The translations under genes were made by a program, and so were the position numbers. From Enterococcus sp. DIV1094 (GTDB lineage Bacteria; Bacillota; Bacilli; Lactobacillales; Enterococcaceae): a stretch of DNA of 64,000 nt. The stretch lies in assembly GCF_017316305.2 (NCBI RefSeq), contig NZ_CP147250.1, positions 2,417,001 through 2,481,000 of the forward strand, in the 5' to 3' direction. The notes beneath the pieces are model-generated. The model was not told the DNA's origin and searched no databases. It worked only from the letters and a program-made list of their open reading frames with translations. Below are positions 1 through 9,278 of the stretch, one piece after another; position 1 is the first letter of the stretch, and each line of letters opens with the position of its first letter.

Positions 1-1194
1 TCAATGGAAGATGCAATGAATAGCGTTCAAGAAGTGAACGTTGGTGATGTCGTCAAAGGAGAAGTTTTAGTCATTGAAGACAAACAAGCCATCGTTGGAA
101 TCGAAGGAACGGGTGTTGAAGGTGTAGTTCCTGCAAAAGAATTATCTACTTTACCAGTCGAAGATATCAACGAAGTGGTAAAGGTTGGCGATACGTTAGA
201 TCTAGTCGTGATCAGCACGATCGGAAAAGACAAAGAAAACGGAAGTTACCTTTTATCAAAACGACGTTTAGATGCGAAAAAAGTTTGGGAGGATATCGAA
301 AAAGATTTCCAAGCTGGAAATATCATTGAAGCACCAGTGACAAATGTTGTCAAAGGTGGATTAGTGGTCGATGTCGGTGTTCGTGGATTTGTTCCAGCAT
401 CAATGGTAGAAGATCACTTCGTTGCTGATTTTTCTGAATACAAAGGAAAAACAATGACATTCAAAATCGTTGAGATCGAACCATCAGAAAATCGCTTGAT
501 CCTTTCACACAAAGCAGTCGTTGAAACGGAAAAAGAAGCACAGAAAAAAGAATTACTATCAACGATCAAAGAAGACGATGTGATCGAAGGACGCGTCGCT
601 CGTATCACAGATTTTGGTGCGTTTGTTGATTTAGGTGGGATCGATGGCTTAGTACACGTTTCTGAGATCTCTCACGGACATGTTGCTAAACCTGGTGACG
701 TTTTAGCTGTAGGCGATGAAGTGAAAGTAAAAGTTCTTTCAATCAATCCTGAGCAAGGACGTATCTCATTATCGATCAAAGACACATTGCCTGGACCTTG
801 GACAGATATCGAAACAAAAGCTCCAGTAGGCGCTGTACTTGATGGAAAAGTCAAACGACTAACAAGCTTTGGTGCGTTTGTTGAAGTGTTCCCAACAGTT
901 GAAGGACTTGTCCACATTTCACAAATCTCTCATAAACATATCGCAACACCACATGAAGTACTTCATGAAGGTGACGATGTTCAAGTGAAAGTTTTAGAAG
1001 TCAATCCAGAAGAACATCGAATTGCTTTAAGTATCAAAGCATTAGAAGAAAAACCTACTTCTGAAAAAGAACCGAAAGAAGTTGAATCGTATGAGTTGCC
1101 TGAAGAAAATACAGGATTTACGATGGGCGATATCTTAGGTGAAGCATTAAAAGGGGAAGTAGAAGAAACAGCAACGGATGATTCTGAAAAATAA
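1..1194 (+). CDS. rpsA: 30S ribosomal protein S1 (5' partial)
   Basis: RNA-binding S1 protein that helps the 30S subunit capture mRNA. The 397 visible codons hold four OB-fold S1 repeats at about residues 12-80, 98-165, 183-254 and 268-341. The last two show the classic ITDFGAFVDL and LTSFGAFVEV strands, each followed by a GLVHxSxISH motif. An acidic Glu-rich tail ends the protein, as in the short four-repeat Firmicutes form. The frame is open to base 1. The ATG at base 4 has no ribosome-binding site in view, and a slightly longer N-terminus is expected in this family, so the true start is probably upstream of the window. A strong terminator follows. Confidence 0.93.
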   Translation, partial: SMEDAMNSVQEVNVGDVVKGEVLVIEDKQAIVGIEGTGVEGVVPAKELSTLPVEDINEVVKVGDTLDLVVISTIGKDKENGSYLLSKRRLDAKKVWEDIEKDFQAGNIIEAPVTNVVKGGLVVDVGVRGFVPASMVEDHFVADFSEYKGKTMTFKIVEIEPSENRLILSHKAVVETEKEAQKKELLSTIKEDDVIEGRVARITDFGAFVDLGGIDGLVHVSEISHGHVAKPGDVLAVGDEVKVKVLSINPEQGRISLSIKDTLPGPWTDIETKAPVGAVLDGKVKRLTSFGAFVEVFPTVEGLVHISQISHKHIATPHEVLHEGDDVQVKVLEVNPEEHRIALSIKALEEKPTSEKEPKEVESYELPEENTGFTMGDILGEALKGEVEETATDDSEK

Positions 1195-1260
1195 ATGAAT
1201 GATCGTTCCTGAAGCGCGAATTTTCAGCATCAAGGGAAGTTGTACATGTGCGAAACAAGT

Positions 1261-1296
1261 GGTCTGGGGATTACGCCCCGGACCATTTTCTTTTTG
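1261..1296 (+). terminator. Intrinsic terminator after rpsA
   Basis: A 9-bp stem (GGTCTGGGG at 1261-1269 with CCCCGGACC at 1276-1284, one T.G pair) encloses a 6-nt loop and is followed by a T-rich tail. It separates rpsA from der. Confidence 0.85.
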
Positions 1297-1344
1297 TAAT
1301 AAACCACGATCCTGAAAAATACTTAAATGTTCACCGATCTAAGC

Positions 1345-1373
1345 TTGAAAGTTCGTGAAGTATTCGGTACACT
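1345..1373 (+). promoter_or_regulatory. Predicted sigma-A promoter of der
   Basis: TTGAAA at 1345-1350 and TACACT at 1368-1373 are separated by exactly 17 bp. They lie about 35 bp upstream of the der start and downstream of the rpsA terminator. Confidence 0.6.
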
Positions 1374-1407
1374 AAGTGAGATTGGAAACATGTGAGGAGG
1401 AAAAAAT

Positions 1408-2718
1408 ATGGCAAATCCAACAATTGCAATCGTTGGTCGCCCAAACGTCGGTAAGTCGACGATTTTTAACCGTATCGCCGGAGAGCGTATTTCGATTGTC
1501 GAAGATACTCCAGGAGTTACTCGTGATCGTATTTATGCTAAAGGGGAATGGTTAGGTCGTGATTTCAGTATTATTGATACTGGTGGGATCGACTTAGGCG
1601 ATGAACCATTTATGGATCAAATCAAACACCAAGCAGAAATCGCGATCGATGAAGCTGATGTGATCGTTTGTGTCGTTAGTGGACGCGAAGGAATCACCGA
1701 TGCAGATGAAGTCGTAGCAAAAATTTTATACCGCAGCAACAAACCGGTGATCTTAGCCGTTAACAAAGTCGATAATCCTGAAATGAGAAATGACATCTAT
1801 GAATTTTATGCACTAGGACTAGGAGACCCTTATCCAGTGTCAGGAAGTCATGGATTAGGTATCGGAGATATCTTAGATGAAGCGGTGAAATTCTTCGATG
1901 AAGAAGCCGAAGAAGAAGAGGACGATACTATCAAATTCAGTTTGATCGGTCGCCCAAATGTTGGGAAATCTTCCTTGATCAATGCGATCTTAGGTGAAGA
2001 TCGCGTGATCGTTTCTGATATCGAAGGCACAACGCGTGATGCGATCGATACGCATTTTGTTTCTGAAGATGGACAAAAATTCATGATGATCGATACAGCC
2101 GGTATGCGTAAACGTGGGAAAGTCTATGAAACGACGGAGAAATATAGCGTGATGCGTGCCATGCGTGCCATTGACCGCTCAGACATCGTTTTAATGGTCT
2201 TGAACGCAGAAGAAGGCATTCGTGAACAAGACAAACGAGTAGCGGGCTACGCGCACGAAGCAGGCCGTGGTGTGATCATCGTGGTCAACAAGTGGGATCT
2301 AGTCAAAAAAGAAACCAACACGATGCGTGACTTCGAGCAAGAGATCCGAGAAGAATTTCGTTATTTAGATTATGCACCGATCATATTTGTTTCAGCTGTG
2401 ACAAAACAACGATTAGAGCGTTTGCCTGAAATGATCGAAGAAGTCAGCATGAACCAAAACTTACGTGTTTCTTCCGCCGTCTTGAATGATGTGATCATGG
2501 ACGCTGTGGCAATCAATCCAACACCAACGGATAAAGGAAAACGTTTGAAGATTTTCTATGCTACGCAAGTCGCAGTAAAACCACCAACCTTTGTTGTTTT
2601 CGTCAATGAAGAAGAATTGATGCATTTTTCATATGAGCGCTTTTTAGAAAATCAAATCAGAAAAGCATTTACATTTGAAGGAACTTCGATCCGAATCATC
2701 CCACGTCGAAGAAAATAG
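1408..2718 (+). CDS. der: Ribosome biogenesis GTPase Der (EngA)
   Basis: Essential GTPase that acts in maturation of the 50S subunit. The protein has 436 residues, normal for the family. Two tandem GTPase domains are visible, each with a P-loop GRPNVGKS (about residues 8-15 and 181-188). The first has DTGG and NKVD motifs, the second DTAG and NKWD. A C-terminal KH-like domain ends in the basic tail IIPRRRK. An acidic EEAEEEEDD linker joins the two G domains. The ATG is preceded by GAGGAGG at good spacing. It appears monocistronic, between the rpsA terminator and the hup leader. Confidence 0.97.
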   Translation: MANPTIAIVGRPNVGKSTIFNRIAGERISIVEDTPGVTRDRIYAKGEWLGRDFSIIDTGGIDLGDEPFMDQIKHQAEIAIDEADVIVCVVSGREGITDADEVVAKILYRSNKPVILAVNKVDNPEMRNDIYEFYALGLGDPYPVSGSHGLGIGDILDEAVKFFDEEAEEEEDDTIKFSLIGRPNVGKSSLINAILGEDRVIVSDIEGTTRDAIDTHFVSEDGQKFMMIDTAGMRKRGKVYETTEKYSVMRAMRAIDRSDIVLMVLNAEEGIREQDKRVAGYAHEAGRGVIIVVNKWDLVKKETNTMRDFEQEIREEFRYLDYAPIIFVSAVTKQRLERLPEMIEEVSMNQNLRVSSAVLNDVIMDAVAINPTPTDKGKRLKIFYATQVAVKPPTFVVFVNEEELMHFSYERFLENQIRKAFTFEGTSIRIIPRRRK

Positions 2719-2854
2719 GCATTTTACCATAGTGGACCGTTTTTTTCAAAAAAAATAAGCATATTTTTGTATTACGTTTTTATGACTAAAAAAAGCGGTT
2801 AAATAATGCCAAAAACCTTGCTATTAAGCGATTCATATGATATCGTGATAACAG

Positions 2855-2877
2855 AATATTGAAACTTAATCAATATT
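2855..2877. promoter_or_regulatory. Inverted repeat in hup upstream region
   Basis: AATATTGA (2855-2862) and TCAATATT (2870-2877) form a perfect 8-bp inverted repeat with a 7-nt spacer, about 90 bp upstream of the hup start. A possible -35 TTGCTA lies at 2818-2823. The repeat could be an operator or an mRNA hairpin. Its function is inferred only. Confidence 0.35.
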
Positions 2878-2962
2878 TCTTTTAAACTTCTGGACCACTC
2901 AGAAAGTTTTTAACTAAATGATGTTCCTATCATATCTCTTGTTGGAGGAGGTGAATCTATCC

Positions 2963-3238
2963 ATGGCAAATAAAGCAGAATTAATCGAAAAAGTTGCTTC
3001 AGCTACAGATTTAACTAAAAAAGACGCAACTGCAGCAGTAGACGCTGTATTTTCAACTATTCAAGATGCTTTAGCTAACGGCGAAAAAGTTCAATTAATC
3101 GGTTTTGGTAACTTTGAAGTACGCGAACGCGCGGCTCGTAAAGGACGTAACCCACAAACTGGTGAAGAAATCGAAATCCCAGCTAGCAAAGTACCTGCAT
3201 TTAAACCAGGTAAAGCATTAAAAGATGCTGTTAAATAA
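2963..3238 (+). CDS. hup: DNA-binding protein HU
   Basis: Histone-like nucleoid protein that bends and compacts DNA as a dimer. The protein has 91 residues, typical for HU. The N-terminal helices begin [11 protein letters not shown]. The DNA-binding beta-arm signature [18 protein letters not shown] is followed by TGEEI and the terminal [12 protein letters not shown]. The ATG at 2963 was chosen because it begins the conserved HU N-terminus and has an excellent GGAGGAGGTG site at 2944-2953. An upstream in-frame ATG at 2918 would add 15 non-conserved residues. A strong terminator follows, so it is likely a single highly expressed gene. Confidence 0.97.
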   Translation: MANKAELIEKVASATDLTKKDATAAVDAVFSTIQDALANGEKVQLIGFGNFEVRERAARKGRNPQTGEEIEIPASKVPAFKPGKALKDAVK

Positions 3239-3248
3239 GACAGTTGAA

Positions 3249-3285
3249 AAAAAGCGCTTGTGGCTAAGGCTACAGGCGCTTTATT
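3249..3285 (+). terminator. Intrinsic terminator after hup
   Basis: AAAGCGC-TTGTGGC pairs with GCTACA-GGCGCTTT around a short loop, followed by TTATTGTTT, 11 bp after the hup stop. Confidence 0.85.
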
Positions 3286-3461
3286 GTTTATATAAAGGGA
3301 TAAAAGTAGCAAAAAAGTAGCAGCTCAATATTCTGGCACACCTAATGAATGTATGTACATATAAAAAATAAACGGATTTTTACTAGAAGAATAGCTAGAT
3401 TTTCTTATTCTTTTTTTATTTTACTTACTAATGGTAGAATAAAAGAAAAGGGGAGGACAAC

Positions 3462-4508
3462 ATGGAGTTATCCTATCACTACCAAGAAGAACATACAACC
3501 ATTTTTTATGGCGAGACATTCGTCAGCCAGTTGAAAAAAGAAGCGATCAATCAACCGATTTTATTTTTGACGAACCAACGTTACTATGATCTGTATGCTG
3601 AAAAAATGACCCAGTCGTTTCCTAACAAGTTAGCGATTGATTGGTATATTTGTGGCAATACGCAGTGTAATCAGTTATCTGAATTGCATAGTCTCTTATC
3701 ATTTGCGCAACGGTACCCCGAAAATCAAGCACTTTTAGTGATTGGTTTTGGCAATGAAGGAATCATGGACTTGGCTGGCTTTTTTCAAAAACATACCTAT
3801 CTTCAGTCCACACTTTGGCTGATTCCCGTTTCGATTCGTTCAATGGCGCGGGCATTGAATCCACAACGTGACATTTTACATGGCCCGAACCAATCGGCGC
3901 TTCAAACAACGAACCTTCCAGAACGGATCATTTATGATCGAACGATCAGCGAAAAACAAATTGAAGGAAAGCAAATCGACTTTTTGATTTTTATTTGTTG
4001 CGGGCTAGTTTGTGATCATCCATTTCTCCAGAATCTTTACAAAAATTATCCGAATCGCGAAAAATTATTCAATCGTCCCTTTGCTGGTATGCTAGAAGAA
4101 ATCATCTATTTTTATCAAGAAGATGCTGAACAGGTCTCAAATTATGGTAAACTATTTGAGCAAGCTTTTTATCTGACTGAAAATGGGCACTTACTTTCAG
4201 CGAGTATGAAAAAATTTCTAGGTATCTTGATGCAGCTTGTCTGGAATTCAGAAATCAAAACACTCTCATTCCAGTTGAAGAACTTTTTCATCTGGTTACA
4301 GCATCTAGGCTATCCTATCATGTGGCCTGAAGAAATACCTAAAATGGGCTATCTGGAAAATGTGCTGCTTTTAGCAGAAAAGAGCAAAAAAATTCTCGTT
4401 TTGGAAAAAATTGGTATAATAGATGGATATCAGTTGCCAAATGAGCAAGAACTATTGAAAACAATGGCATCCTATGAACGGATCGTCCAAGAGATTAGAG
4501 GGATTTAG
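3462..4508 (+). CDS. Degenerate 3-dehydroquinate-synthase-like protein
   Basis: A 348-residue protein that can be followed along its length against AroB (from memory, not by alignment software). The AroB core GGGVxGDLAGF appears as GFGNEGIMDLAGF near residue 97. The following PTTLLA region appears as IPVSIRSMARALN, the PExxxYD segment as LPERIIYD, and the C-terminal GYP motif is kept. Catalytic features are lost: the AroB metal-ligand Glu in the AEVIKH segment is replaced (FLIFICC), the NAD-site glycines are altered, and of the GHTLGHA/HGE histidines only NGHLLSAS remains. Dehydroquinate synthesis is therefore unlikely; a structural or regulatory role is possible. It ends exactly at the start of the TPR gene, suggesting co-transcription. 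The start has an AGGGGAGGAC site. Confidence 0.75.
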   Translation: MELSYHYQEEHTTIFYGETFVSQLKKEAINQPILFLTNQRYYDLYAEKMTQSFPNKLAIDWYICGNTQCNQLSELHSLLSFAQRYPENQALLVIGFGNEGIMDLAGFFQKHTYLQSTLWLIPVSIRSMARALNPQRDILHGPNQSALQTTNLPERIIYDRTISEKQIEGKQIDFLIFICCGLVCDHPFLQNLYKNYPNREKLFNRPFAGMLEEIIYFYQEDAEQVSNYGKLFEQAFYLTENGHLLSASMKKFLGILMQLVWNSEIKTLSFQLKNFFIWLQHLGYPIMWPEEIPKMGYLENVLLLAEKSKKILVLEKIGIIDGYQLPNEQELLKTMASYERIVQEIRGI

Positions 4509-5783
4509 ATGATGACAAATAGTGAAAAAATGCTGCAAGCATTAGCAGACGAAAATTTGACACAAGCAAACGAATATTTGGCAAAGGCACTCCAAGATGA
4601 TCCAGCAGATGTCTTACATGAATTAGGTGAAGAATTATTAGCGATCGGTTTTTTAGAAGAAGCAAAATCAATCTTTGAACACTTGCTAACTGTATCACCT
4701 GAAAATGATGAATGGAATATTCCGTTGGCTGAGATTGCCATCGAAGACAATGAGATCGATCAAGCATTTGACTATTTAGAAAAAATCCAGCAAGATAGTG
4801 AGTACTATCCACAAGCATTATTAGCAATCGCCGACTTGTATCAAGTAATCGGCATTCCTGAAGTAAGTGAAGCAAAATTAAAAGAAGCAGCAAAATTATT
4901 ACCAGAAGAACCATTGATCCAATTTGCATTAGCTGAACTGTATTTTTCAGTTGATCGCTTCTCAGTTGATCGCTTCAATGAAGCTTCTGCACTTTACGAA
5001 ATGTTGCTCGCAAATGGCATCGAGGAAATCTCTAACATTTCCATGCAAGAACGCTTAGGGCAATCATTGAGCATGCAAGGGAATTTTGAAGAAGCAATCC
5101 CACCGTTAGAAGCTGCGTTAGCCGAAGAACGGACAGATGATCGCTTGTTCCAATTAGCGTTCACGAATCTTCAATTGAATGAGAACGAAAAAGCAATCAA
5201 TTATTTACAAGAATTACGTGAATTGAATCCACAGTATCAATCTTTGTATCTCTATCTAGGTCAGGCACTTCAAGAAGAAGAAATGATCGAAGAAGCACAA
5301 CAAGTCTTAGAAGACGGGATCAAAGAAAATCCTTTCCAAGTGGAACTTTATCACTTAGCTTCTGAAAATGCGTTTCGCTTACACGACACAGAAAAAGCAG
5401 AGCAATTATTGCTTGATGCTTTGAATGTTGGTGACAAGCAAGATGAGACATTGTTGACGTTGAGTAATCTTTACTTGGATCAAGAGCGTTATGAAGACGT
5501 TGTTCAAACCGTCAATCAAATGGAAGAAGTAGCCAATCCATATGCAGAATGGAATCTCGCACATGCCTATAATGAACTCGAAGACTTTGCAGTAGCAGCA
5601 GTCCATTATGAACAAGCTGCAAATGAATTAGACCATGAACCAGATTTCTTAAAAGAATATGCCTTGTTCTTACGTGAAGAAGGTCAATTAGCGAAAACAC
5701 GTGAATTACTGGCAAAATATTTAACTTATGAACCAGGTGATATGGAGGTATTGTCCCTATTAGATGATTTAACAGAGAGGTGA
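4509..5783 (+). CDS. Tetratricopeptide repeat protein (YpiA-like)
   Basis: A 424-residue soluble protein made almost entirely of TPR-type helix pairs (for example [21 protein letters not shown] and [24 protein letters not shown]), so probably a protein-protein interaction scaffold. Length, repeat content and its place immediately before ypiB match Bacillus YpiA. No catalytic motif is visible. The ATG abuts the stop of the upstream dehydroquinate-synthase-like gene, and the stop overlaps the start region of ypiB, so the three form an operon. Residues 146-155 carry an exact five-residue tandem duplication (FSVDR twice) encoded by a 15-bp repeat. Confidence 0.85.
   Translation: MMTNSEKMLQALADENLTQANEYLAKALQDDPADVLHELGEELLAIGFLEEAKSIFEHLLTVSPENDEWNIPLAEIAIEDNEIDQAFDYLEKIQQDSEYYPQALLAIADLYQVIGIPEVSEAKLKEAAKLLPEEPLIQFALAELYFSVDRFSVDRFNEASALYEMLLANGIEEISNISMQERLGQSLSMQGNFEEAIPPLEAALAEERTDDRLFQLAFTNLQLNENEKAINYLQELRELNPQYQSLYLYLGQALQEEEMIEEAQQVLEDGIKENPFQVELYHLASENAFRLHDTEKAEQLLLDALNVGDKQDETLLTLSNLYLDQERYEDVVQTVNQMEEVANPYAEWNLAHAYNELEDFAVAAVHYEQAANELDHEPDFLKEYALFLREEGQLAKTRELLAKYLTYEPGDMEVLSLLDDLTER
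4944..4973 (+). repeat. In-frame 15-bp tandem duplication in the TPR gene
   Basis: Two consecutive 15-bp units at 4944-4958 and 4959-4973 differ only at one third-codon position (TTT versus TTC) and encode FSVDR twice. The reading frame is kept. Confidence 0.9.
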
Positions 5784-5788
5784 TGAAA

Positions 5789-6349
5789 ATGTTGATTGAT
5801 GTCAAAGAAAAGAAGAATTTCTTAACTTGGATGGTTAACCATGTTTCTTTCAGTCGCAGAGAAGTATTTTGGATTTTGAACTATCTGGCAAATCATGAAG
5901 CAATCTTACACAATGTACGTTTTGTTGAAGGAGCAAACCTAACAAGACGTGGTTTACAGATCACCGATCTTTCTTATGAAGGAGAGCCGATGAAGTTATT
6001 TTTAGACGGAAAAGAGTTTACTGATACCGATCAGATTTTCCATGAGATCCGTCTGAACTGGAAAAACCCGCTCTACGTCGAATGTCTCTTTGAGAATGCG
6101 TGGCAAACGAAAGAATATTTAGCAATCATCGAAGATAATCCGTTAGCCTCGTGGGAAGATGCAATCAGCGAAGAATCAACAGAAATAGTCGAGCATTATT
6201 TCCAAGAAAAAGAGCAAGAAGCAAAGCTGAACATGCTCTATCAACAAATCGATCAAGCATTAGAAGAAGGCAACAAAGATGCGTTCTTAGAACTATCAGA
6301 TGAAGTGAATCGGATGATCCTTCAATCTCCTCAGAAGAGTAAGAGTTGA
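5789..6349 (+). CDS. ypiB: YpiB family protein (UPF0302)
   Basis: A 186-residue conserved Firmicutes protein of unknown biochemical role, recognised from the N-terminal block with [11 protein letters not shown] and [12 protein letters not shown] and the central VRFVEGAN and LFLDGKEF motifs. The C-terminal helical part ([24 protein letters not shown]) resembles the IDEALD-type domain of this family. The ATG at 5789 is preferred because AGAGAGG ends 8 nt upstream. Alternative starts GTG 5780 and ATG 5783 lie on top of that site. It overlaps or abuts the TPR gene, the same pairing as Bacillus ypiA-ypiB. A 14-bp terminator hairpin follows. Confidence 0.88.
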   Translation: MLIDVKEKKNFLTWMVNHVSFSRREVFWILNYLANHEAILHNVRFVEGANLTRRGLQITDLSYEGEPMKLFLDGKEFTDTDQIFHEIRLNWKNPLYVECLFENAWQTKEYLAIIEDNPLASWEDAISEESTEIVEHYFQEKEQEAKLNMLYQQIDQALEEGNKDAFLELSDEVNRMILQSPQKSKS

Positions 6350-6426
6350 GGGTGAGAAAAGGTCGAGTTACAGGAATGTATAGCTCTGACAAGTAAGTAT
6401 CAACATAAAAAACTATAGAATCTATA

Positions 6427-6473
6427 AACCTAGCACACCTTGCATATACTTTGTAGAGGTGTGCTAGGTTTTA
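6427..6473 (+). terminator. Intrinsic terminator after ypiB
   Basis: A perfect 14-bp stem, AACCTAGCACACCT (6427-6440) with its complement (6457-6470), has a 16-nt loop and is followed by TTTTAT. Confidence 0.85.
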
Positions 6474-6534
6474 TCATGTTTTTTAGATCATTTGAAGGCT
6501 TTCGGTTGCGAATTTCCTATAGAAGTATATATCA

Positions 6535-7470
6535 TCAAATTTGTGTCAAAATATCTTTGATTGCTTCGCTAAATTCCTGCGGTTGATCGGTATCTACGAA
6601 ATGGCCGGCATTGCTGATCCAGTAAAGATCTTTGACAGGGGCGTTGATCGTATCAAAGTATTTTTTTGCGATAACGCTTGAAGTCCAATCATCTTTTTCG
6701 CCAAGAATATAAAATACAGGTACCTGATAAGTTGTCATATGTGTGATGTCATATTGGTACTCAACTTCTGCGATTAGTTTTGAATCATACTTTGCACCTT
6801 TAGGAAATTGAAGGAAATCTTTGAAACCTAAGATGGGGCTTTTTTTGAAAATCGCCATGTAGTCGTTGTAGTAATAGCCATACTTCAGTTGAAGTTCGGA
6901 TAATACATTGACGCCTTTGGTAAATTCTTCTCTGTTGACAGAAGGAAATGATGGGTTCACAGTATTAATTTTTTTGATATCTTTTTTACTACCATTTTTT
7001 AAAACATTACTTTTTAAAGTTGTATAAAAGTGCTGATCTTGTGCGTTTACATCAGTGACTACGCCATAAGCGATAAATGCCAGTACTTCCTCTGGATATT
7101 TTTCTAAGAAGCTTGCGCCTAACATGCTTCCAAAAGAGTGCCCGCATAAGATCACTCTGTCAGTTTTATATTTTCGTTTCAAGTGTCGAACGGTTTCTCG
7201 TAGGTCTTCGATCATCAATTTCCATGTGTGGTGCTTGAGTTTTGTTTTACTTTTGATTTGTGTCTTTCCAGAACCGCGCTGATCATAATAAACCACATGA
7301 CAAAAATTAAGATAAGGCTCGAGATAATAGCTAATATAAGAATTTGGGGCACCAGGTCCACCATGTAGCATCAATAAAACATCTTTGCTTCCTTCTTTTG
7401 GATAGTGCAACATGTATTGTGAAAGTCCATTGATGTTTATGTACTCTGTTTGAAAGTTTTTGGTTGTCAT
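6535..7470 (-). CDS. Alpha/beta hydrolase, proline iminopeptidase-like (S33)
   Basis: Predicted cytoplasmic serine hydrolase or aminopeptidase of 311 residues. The oxyanion motif HGGPG (about residue 36) followed by YYDQRGSGKT is characteristic of peptidase family S33. The nucleophile elbow is GHSFGS, the acid is in LGEKDDW and the base is in NAGHFVD. No signal peptide is seen. The start has a GGAGG site. It stands alone on the minus strand, convergent to ypiB. The substrate is unknown; proline iminopeptidase is the best family label, but esterase or other hydrolase activity is possible. A possible cre half-site lies about 40 bp upstream (7510-7523). Confidence 0.8.
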   Translation of the reverse strand: MTTKNFQTEYININGLSQYMLHYPKEGSKDVLLMLHGGPGAPNSYISYYLEPYLNFCHVVYYDQRGSGKTQIKSKTKLKHHTWKLMIEDLRETVRHLKRKYKTDRVILCGHSFGSMLGASFLEKYPEEVLAFIAYGVVTDVNAQDQHFYTTLKSNVLKNGSKKDIKKINTVNPSFPSVNREEFTKGVNVLSELQLKYGYYYNDYMAIFKKSPILGFKDFLQFPKGAKYDSKLIAEVEYQYDITHMTTYQVPVFYILGEKDDWTSSVIAKKYFDTINAPVKDLYWISNAGHFVDTDQPQEFSEAIKDILTQI

Positions 7471-8261
7471 TGCTTTTCCTCCGTATCGTCTGCATCCTTC
7501 TTTCTTTTGTGAAACGTTTTCAACACTCTGTACAAAAGTTGGTTTATTTAATTTCTAACAAAAAAATGTTGAGAAATCATACACTATAAATATCATGATA
7601 GCGGAATTAATTTCATCTGACAAATGATTTTAAAAAGTTACCACTCAGATAAATCCGAGAAACTGGCAAAAAATTATTCAAGTACAGTACCTAGTTTCGA
7701 GGACTCCCAAATAAAAAGACTTTAAAAAGGTTTTTAAAAATAAGTTAGAATGTTATGAATACTGACATAGTTGACTGTTTGAACGAATTCTAGGTTATAT
7801 TCTTGGTACCTCGCACGTTAAAGATTTTTATGAGAGTTATCAATGTAGTTCATAAAGCTTTCTCTTCGGATAAAAAAATATGAATCAAATTGAAAGTACT
7901 ATATGGTACGATCCTGTATAAGGAAGTGCTACTGATTTTACCTATTCATACAAAGGAGATACTACATAAAGTAAAAAAGTGTATGAATTGGTATTCCATG
8001 GTGGGAATGTCAGAGCATGTTCTATAAAGAAATATACTCCATTATTTTTATTGAGGTTATTTAAAAAAATATAATCGTGGTATCTCATCTATTTTATTGA
8101 CGTATGAAAAAGATGAATTCAATTTAGGCAAATTTTTATATAAAATTAATAAGATTAGCATGATAAAGTTTTAGCCTTTCTAGAATGAAATCCCTTTTTC
8201 ATACCTATTTATAGTGTTAAGTTAAATGTAGCATAAATTCTATCCAAGGAGATTTTTACAA
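7471..8261. other. AT-rich 791-bp gap without an intact gene
   Basis: No intact coding frame is seen. The stretch is strongly AT-rich and holds a frame with two internal stops at 7880-8074 (listed separately) and no clear terminator. A cre-like motif, TGAAAACG-TTTCA on the minus strand, lies at 7510-7523 near the hydrolase gene. The region looks like decayed accessory DNA. Confidence 0.5.
7880..8074 (+). pseudogene. Decayed ORF fragment
   Basis: One continuous frame starts with ATG (MNQIESTIWYDPV), is broken by TAA at 7919-7921, continues as GSATDFTYSYKGDTT, is broken again by TAA at 7967-7969, and continues as SKKVYELVFHGGNVRACS to a final stop. The segments look protein-like and stay in frame across the stops, which suggests a dead or partial gene. 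The family was not recognised, and chance remains possible. Confidence 0.3.
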
Positions 8262-8768
8262 ATGAAAAATCAAAATGTTCTGATACAGCCTTTTACACCC
8301 TCAGATTTACCCCTATTCGAAAGCTGGTTGGAGAAACCGTTTATTTACAAATGGTTTTGTCCTTCTGGAGAAGCGGATAAACAAGATTGGTTAGATGAAA
8401 TGGCTGATATTTCAGAAAGTGAACAGATCAATCAATTTGTGATTGTTTTGAATAATCAAAAGATTGGATTTGCGCAATGTATCGATATCTCTACAGTTCC
8501 AGATTATGTGGAGGAAGTTTATAGTGATTTAACTGGAACACTCGTAGAAAACCAAGCTTATGAGTTGAGCTATCTCATCGGGGAAGAATCTTTGTTGGGA
8601 AAAGGTTTAGGCAAAATGATGATCCAACGCTTGGTTGAAGAAGTGAAAAAGAGGGGTGGTCGTCTAGTATTAGCTGACCCAGGAGAAGAGAATACTCCTT
8701 CCGTCCGAGTTTTGGTGAGCAATGGTTTTGTTAAATTCAAAGATGGCGATTATCGGAAGGATCTTTAG
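8262..8768 (+). CDS. GNAT family N-acetyltransferase (AAC(6')/RimJ-like)
   Basis: A 168-residue acetyl-CoA-dependent transferase. The acetyl-CoA-binding segment is IGEESLLGKGLGKMMIQ (about residues 108-124), followed by a VLADPGEENTPSVRVLVSNGF region. That layout (DPxxxNxxxxRxxxxxGF) resembles the Acetyltransf_8 group, which includes AAC(6') aminoglycoside enzymes, but also many chromosomal enzymes of unknown substrate. Resistance is not claimed. AAGGAG at 8246-8251 supports the start. First of three same-strand accessory genes (two GNATs and a methyltransferase) separated by about 40-85 bp. Confidence 0.8.
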   Translation: MKNQNVLIQPFTPSDLPLFESWLEKPFIYKWFCPSGEADKQDWLDEMADISESEQINQFVIVLNNQKIGFAQCIDISTVPDYVEEVYSDLTGTLVENQAYELSYLIGEESLLGKGLGKMMIQRLVEEVKKRGGRLVLADPGEENTPSVRVLVSNGFVKFKDGDYRKDL

Positions 8769-8852
8769 AAAGTAAGCAAGTGTTTCTGTTTTTAGTTTCC
8801 ACTTTCATGTTTAAAACTAAAAATCTACTTTTTCATAGGGGAGAAAAAAGAA

Positions 8853-9236
8853 ATGAAAATAAAAGAATATACCTCAGACTACCAAGATCAGCTATTTGAG
8901 CTATTCAAAAAGGAAGGGGAGGAGTGGGGCTACTGGTTGCCAGAAAATCAAGCAAACTACGTGGAGGCTTTAGAGAAATCCGTCACGTATATCGTAGTAG
9001 AAAACGATCAAATTATTGGTTTTGTTAGAACACTCAATGATTTTGTGATTTGGATCGTCGATTTACTCGTTCATAAGGAGCATCGAGGGAGAGCTATTGG
9101 CAAACAATTGATGACCTACGTCTGTGAACAGTTTCCTAATAAAGAGGTCTATGTTTCGGGAGCGAATGATGCACTTCCTTATTATAAGAAATTAGGCTAT
9201 GAACCAGAAGGTGTCGTTTATCAGGTCAAAGCGTAA
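8853..9236 (+). CDS. GNAT family N-acetyltransferase
   Basis: A 127-residue compact GNAT domain. It shows the VENDQIIGFVRTL strand pair, the acetyl-CoA-binding motif LVHKEHRGRAIGKQLMTYV (about residues 70-88) and the C-terminal ALPYYKKLGYEPEG motif common to small-molecule or N-alpha acetyltransferases. The substrate is unknown. A GGGGAGAAAAAAGAA ribosome-binding region precedes the ATG. Adjacent to another unrelated GNAT and a methyltransferase, with no shared terminator seen between them, so the three may be co-transcribed. Confidence 0.85.
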   Translation: MKIKEYTSDYQDQLFELFKKEGEEWGYWLPENQANYVEALEKSVTYIVVENDQIIGFVRTLNDFVIWIVDLLVHKEHRGRAIGKQLMTYVCEQFPNKEVYVSGANDALPYYKKLGYEPEGVVYQVKA

Positions 9237-9278
9237 GCACTTGTTTTTTACATCAAATCAAGTACGAGGAGTGAAATA

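Noticed and set aside
3349-3534. 61-codon frame before the dehydroquinate-synthase-like gene
   Set aside because: It has no ribosome-binding site, overlaps the real start at 3462 and is rich in residues expected from AT-rich non-coding DNA.
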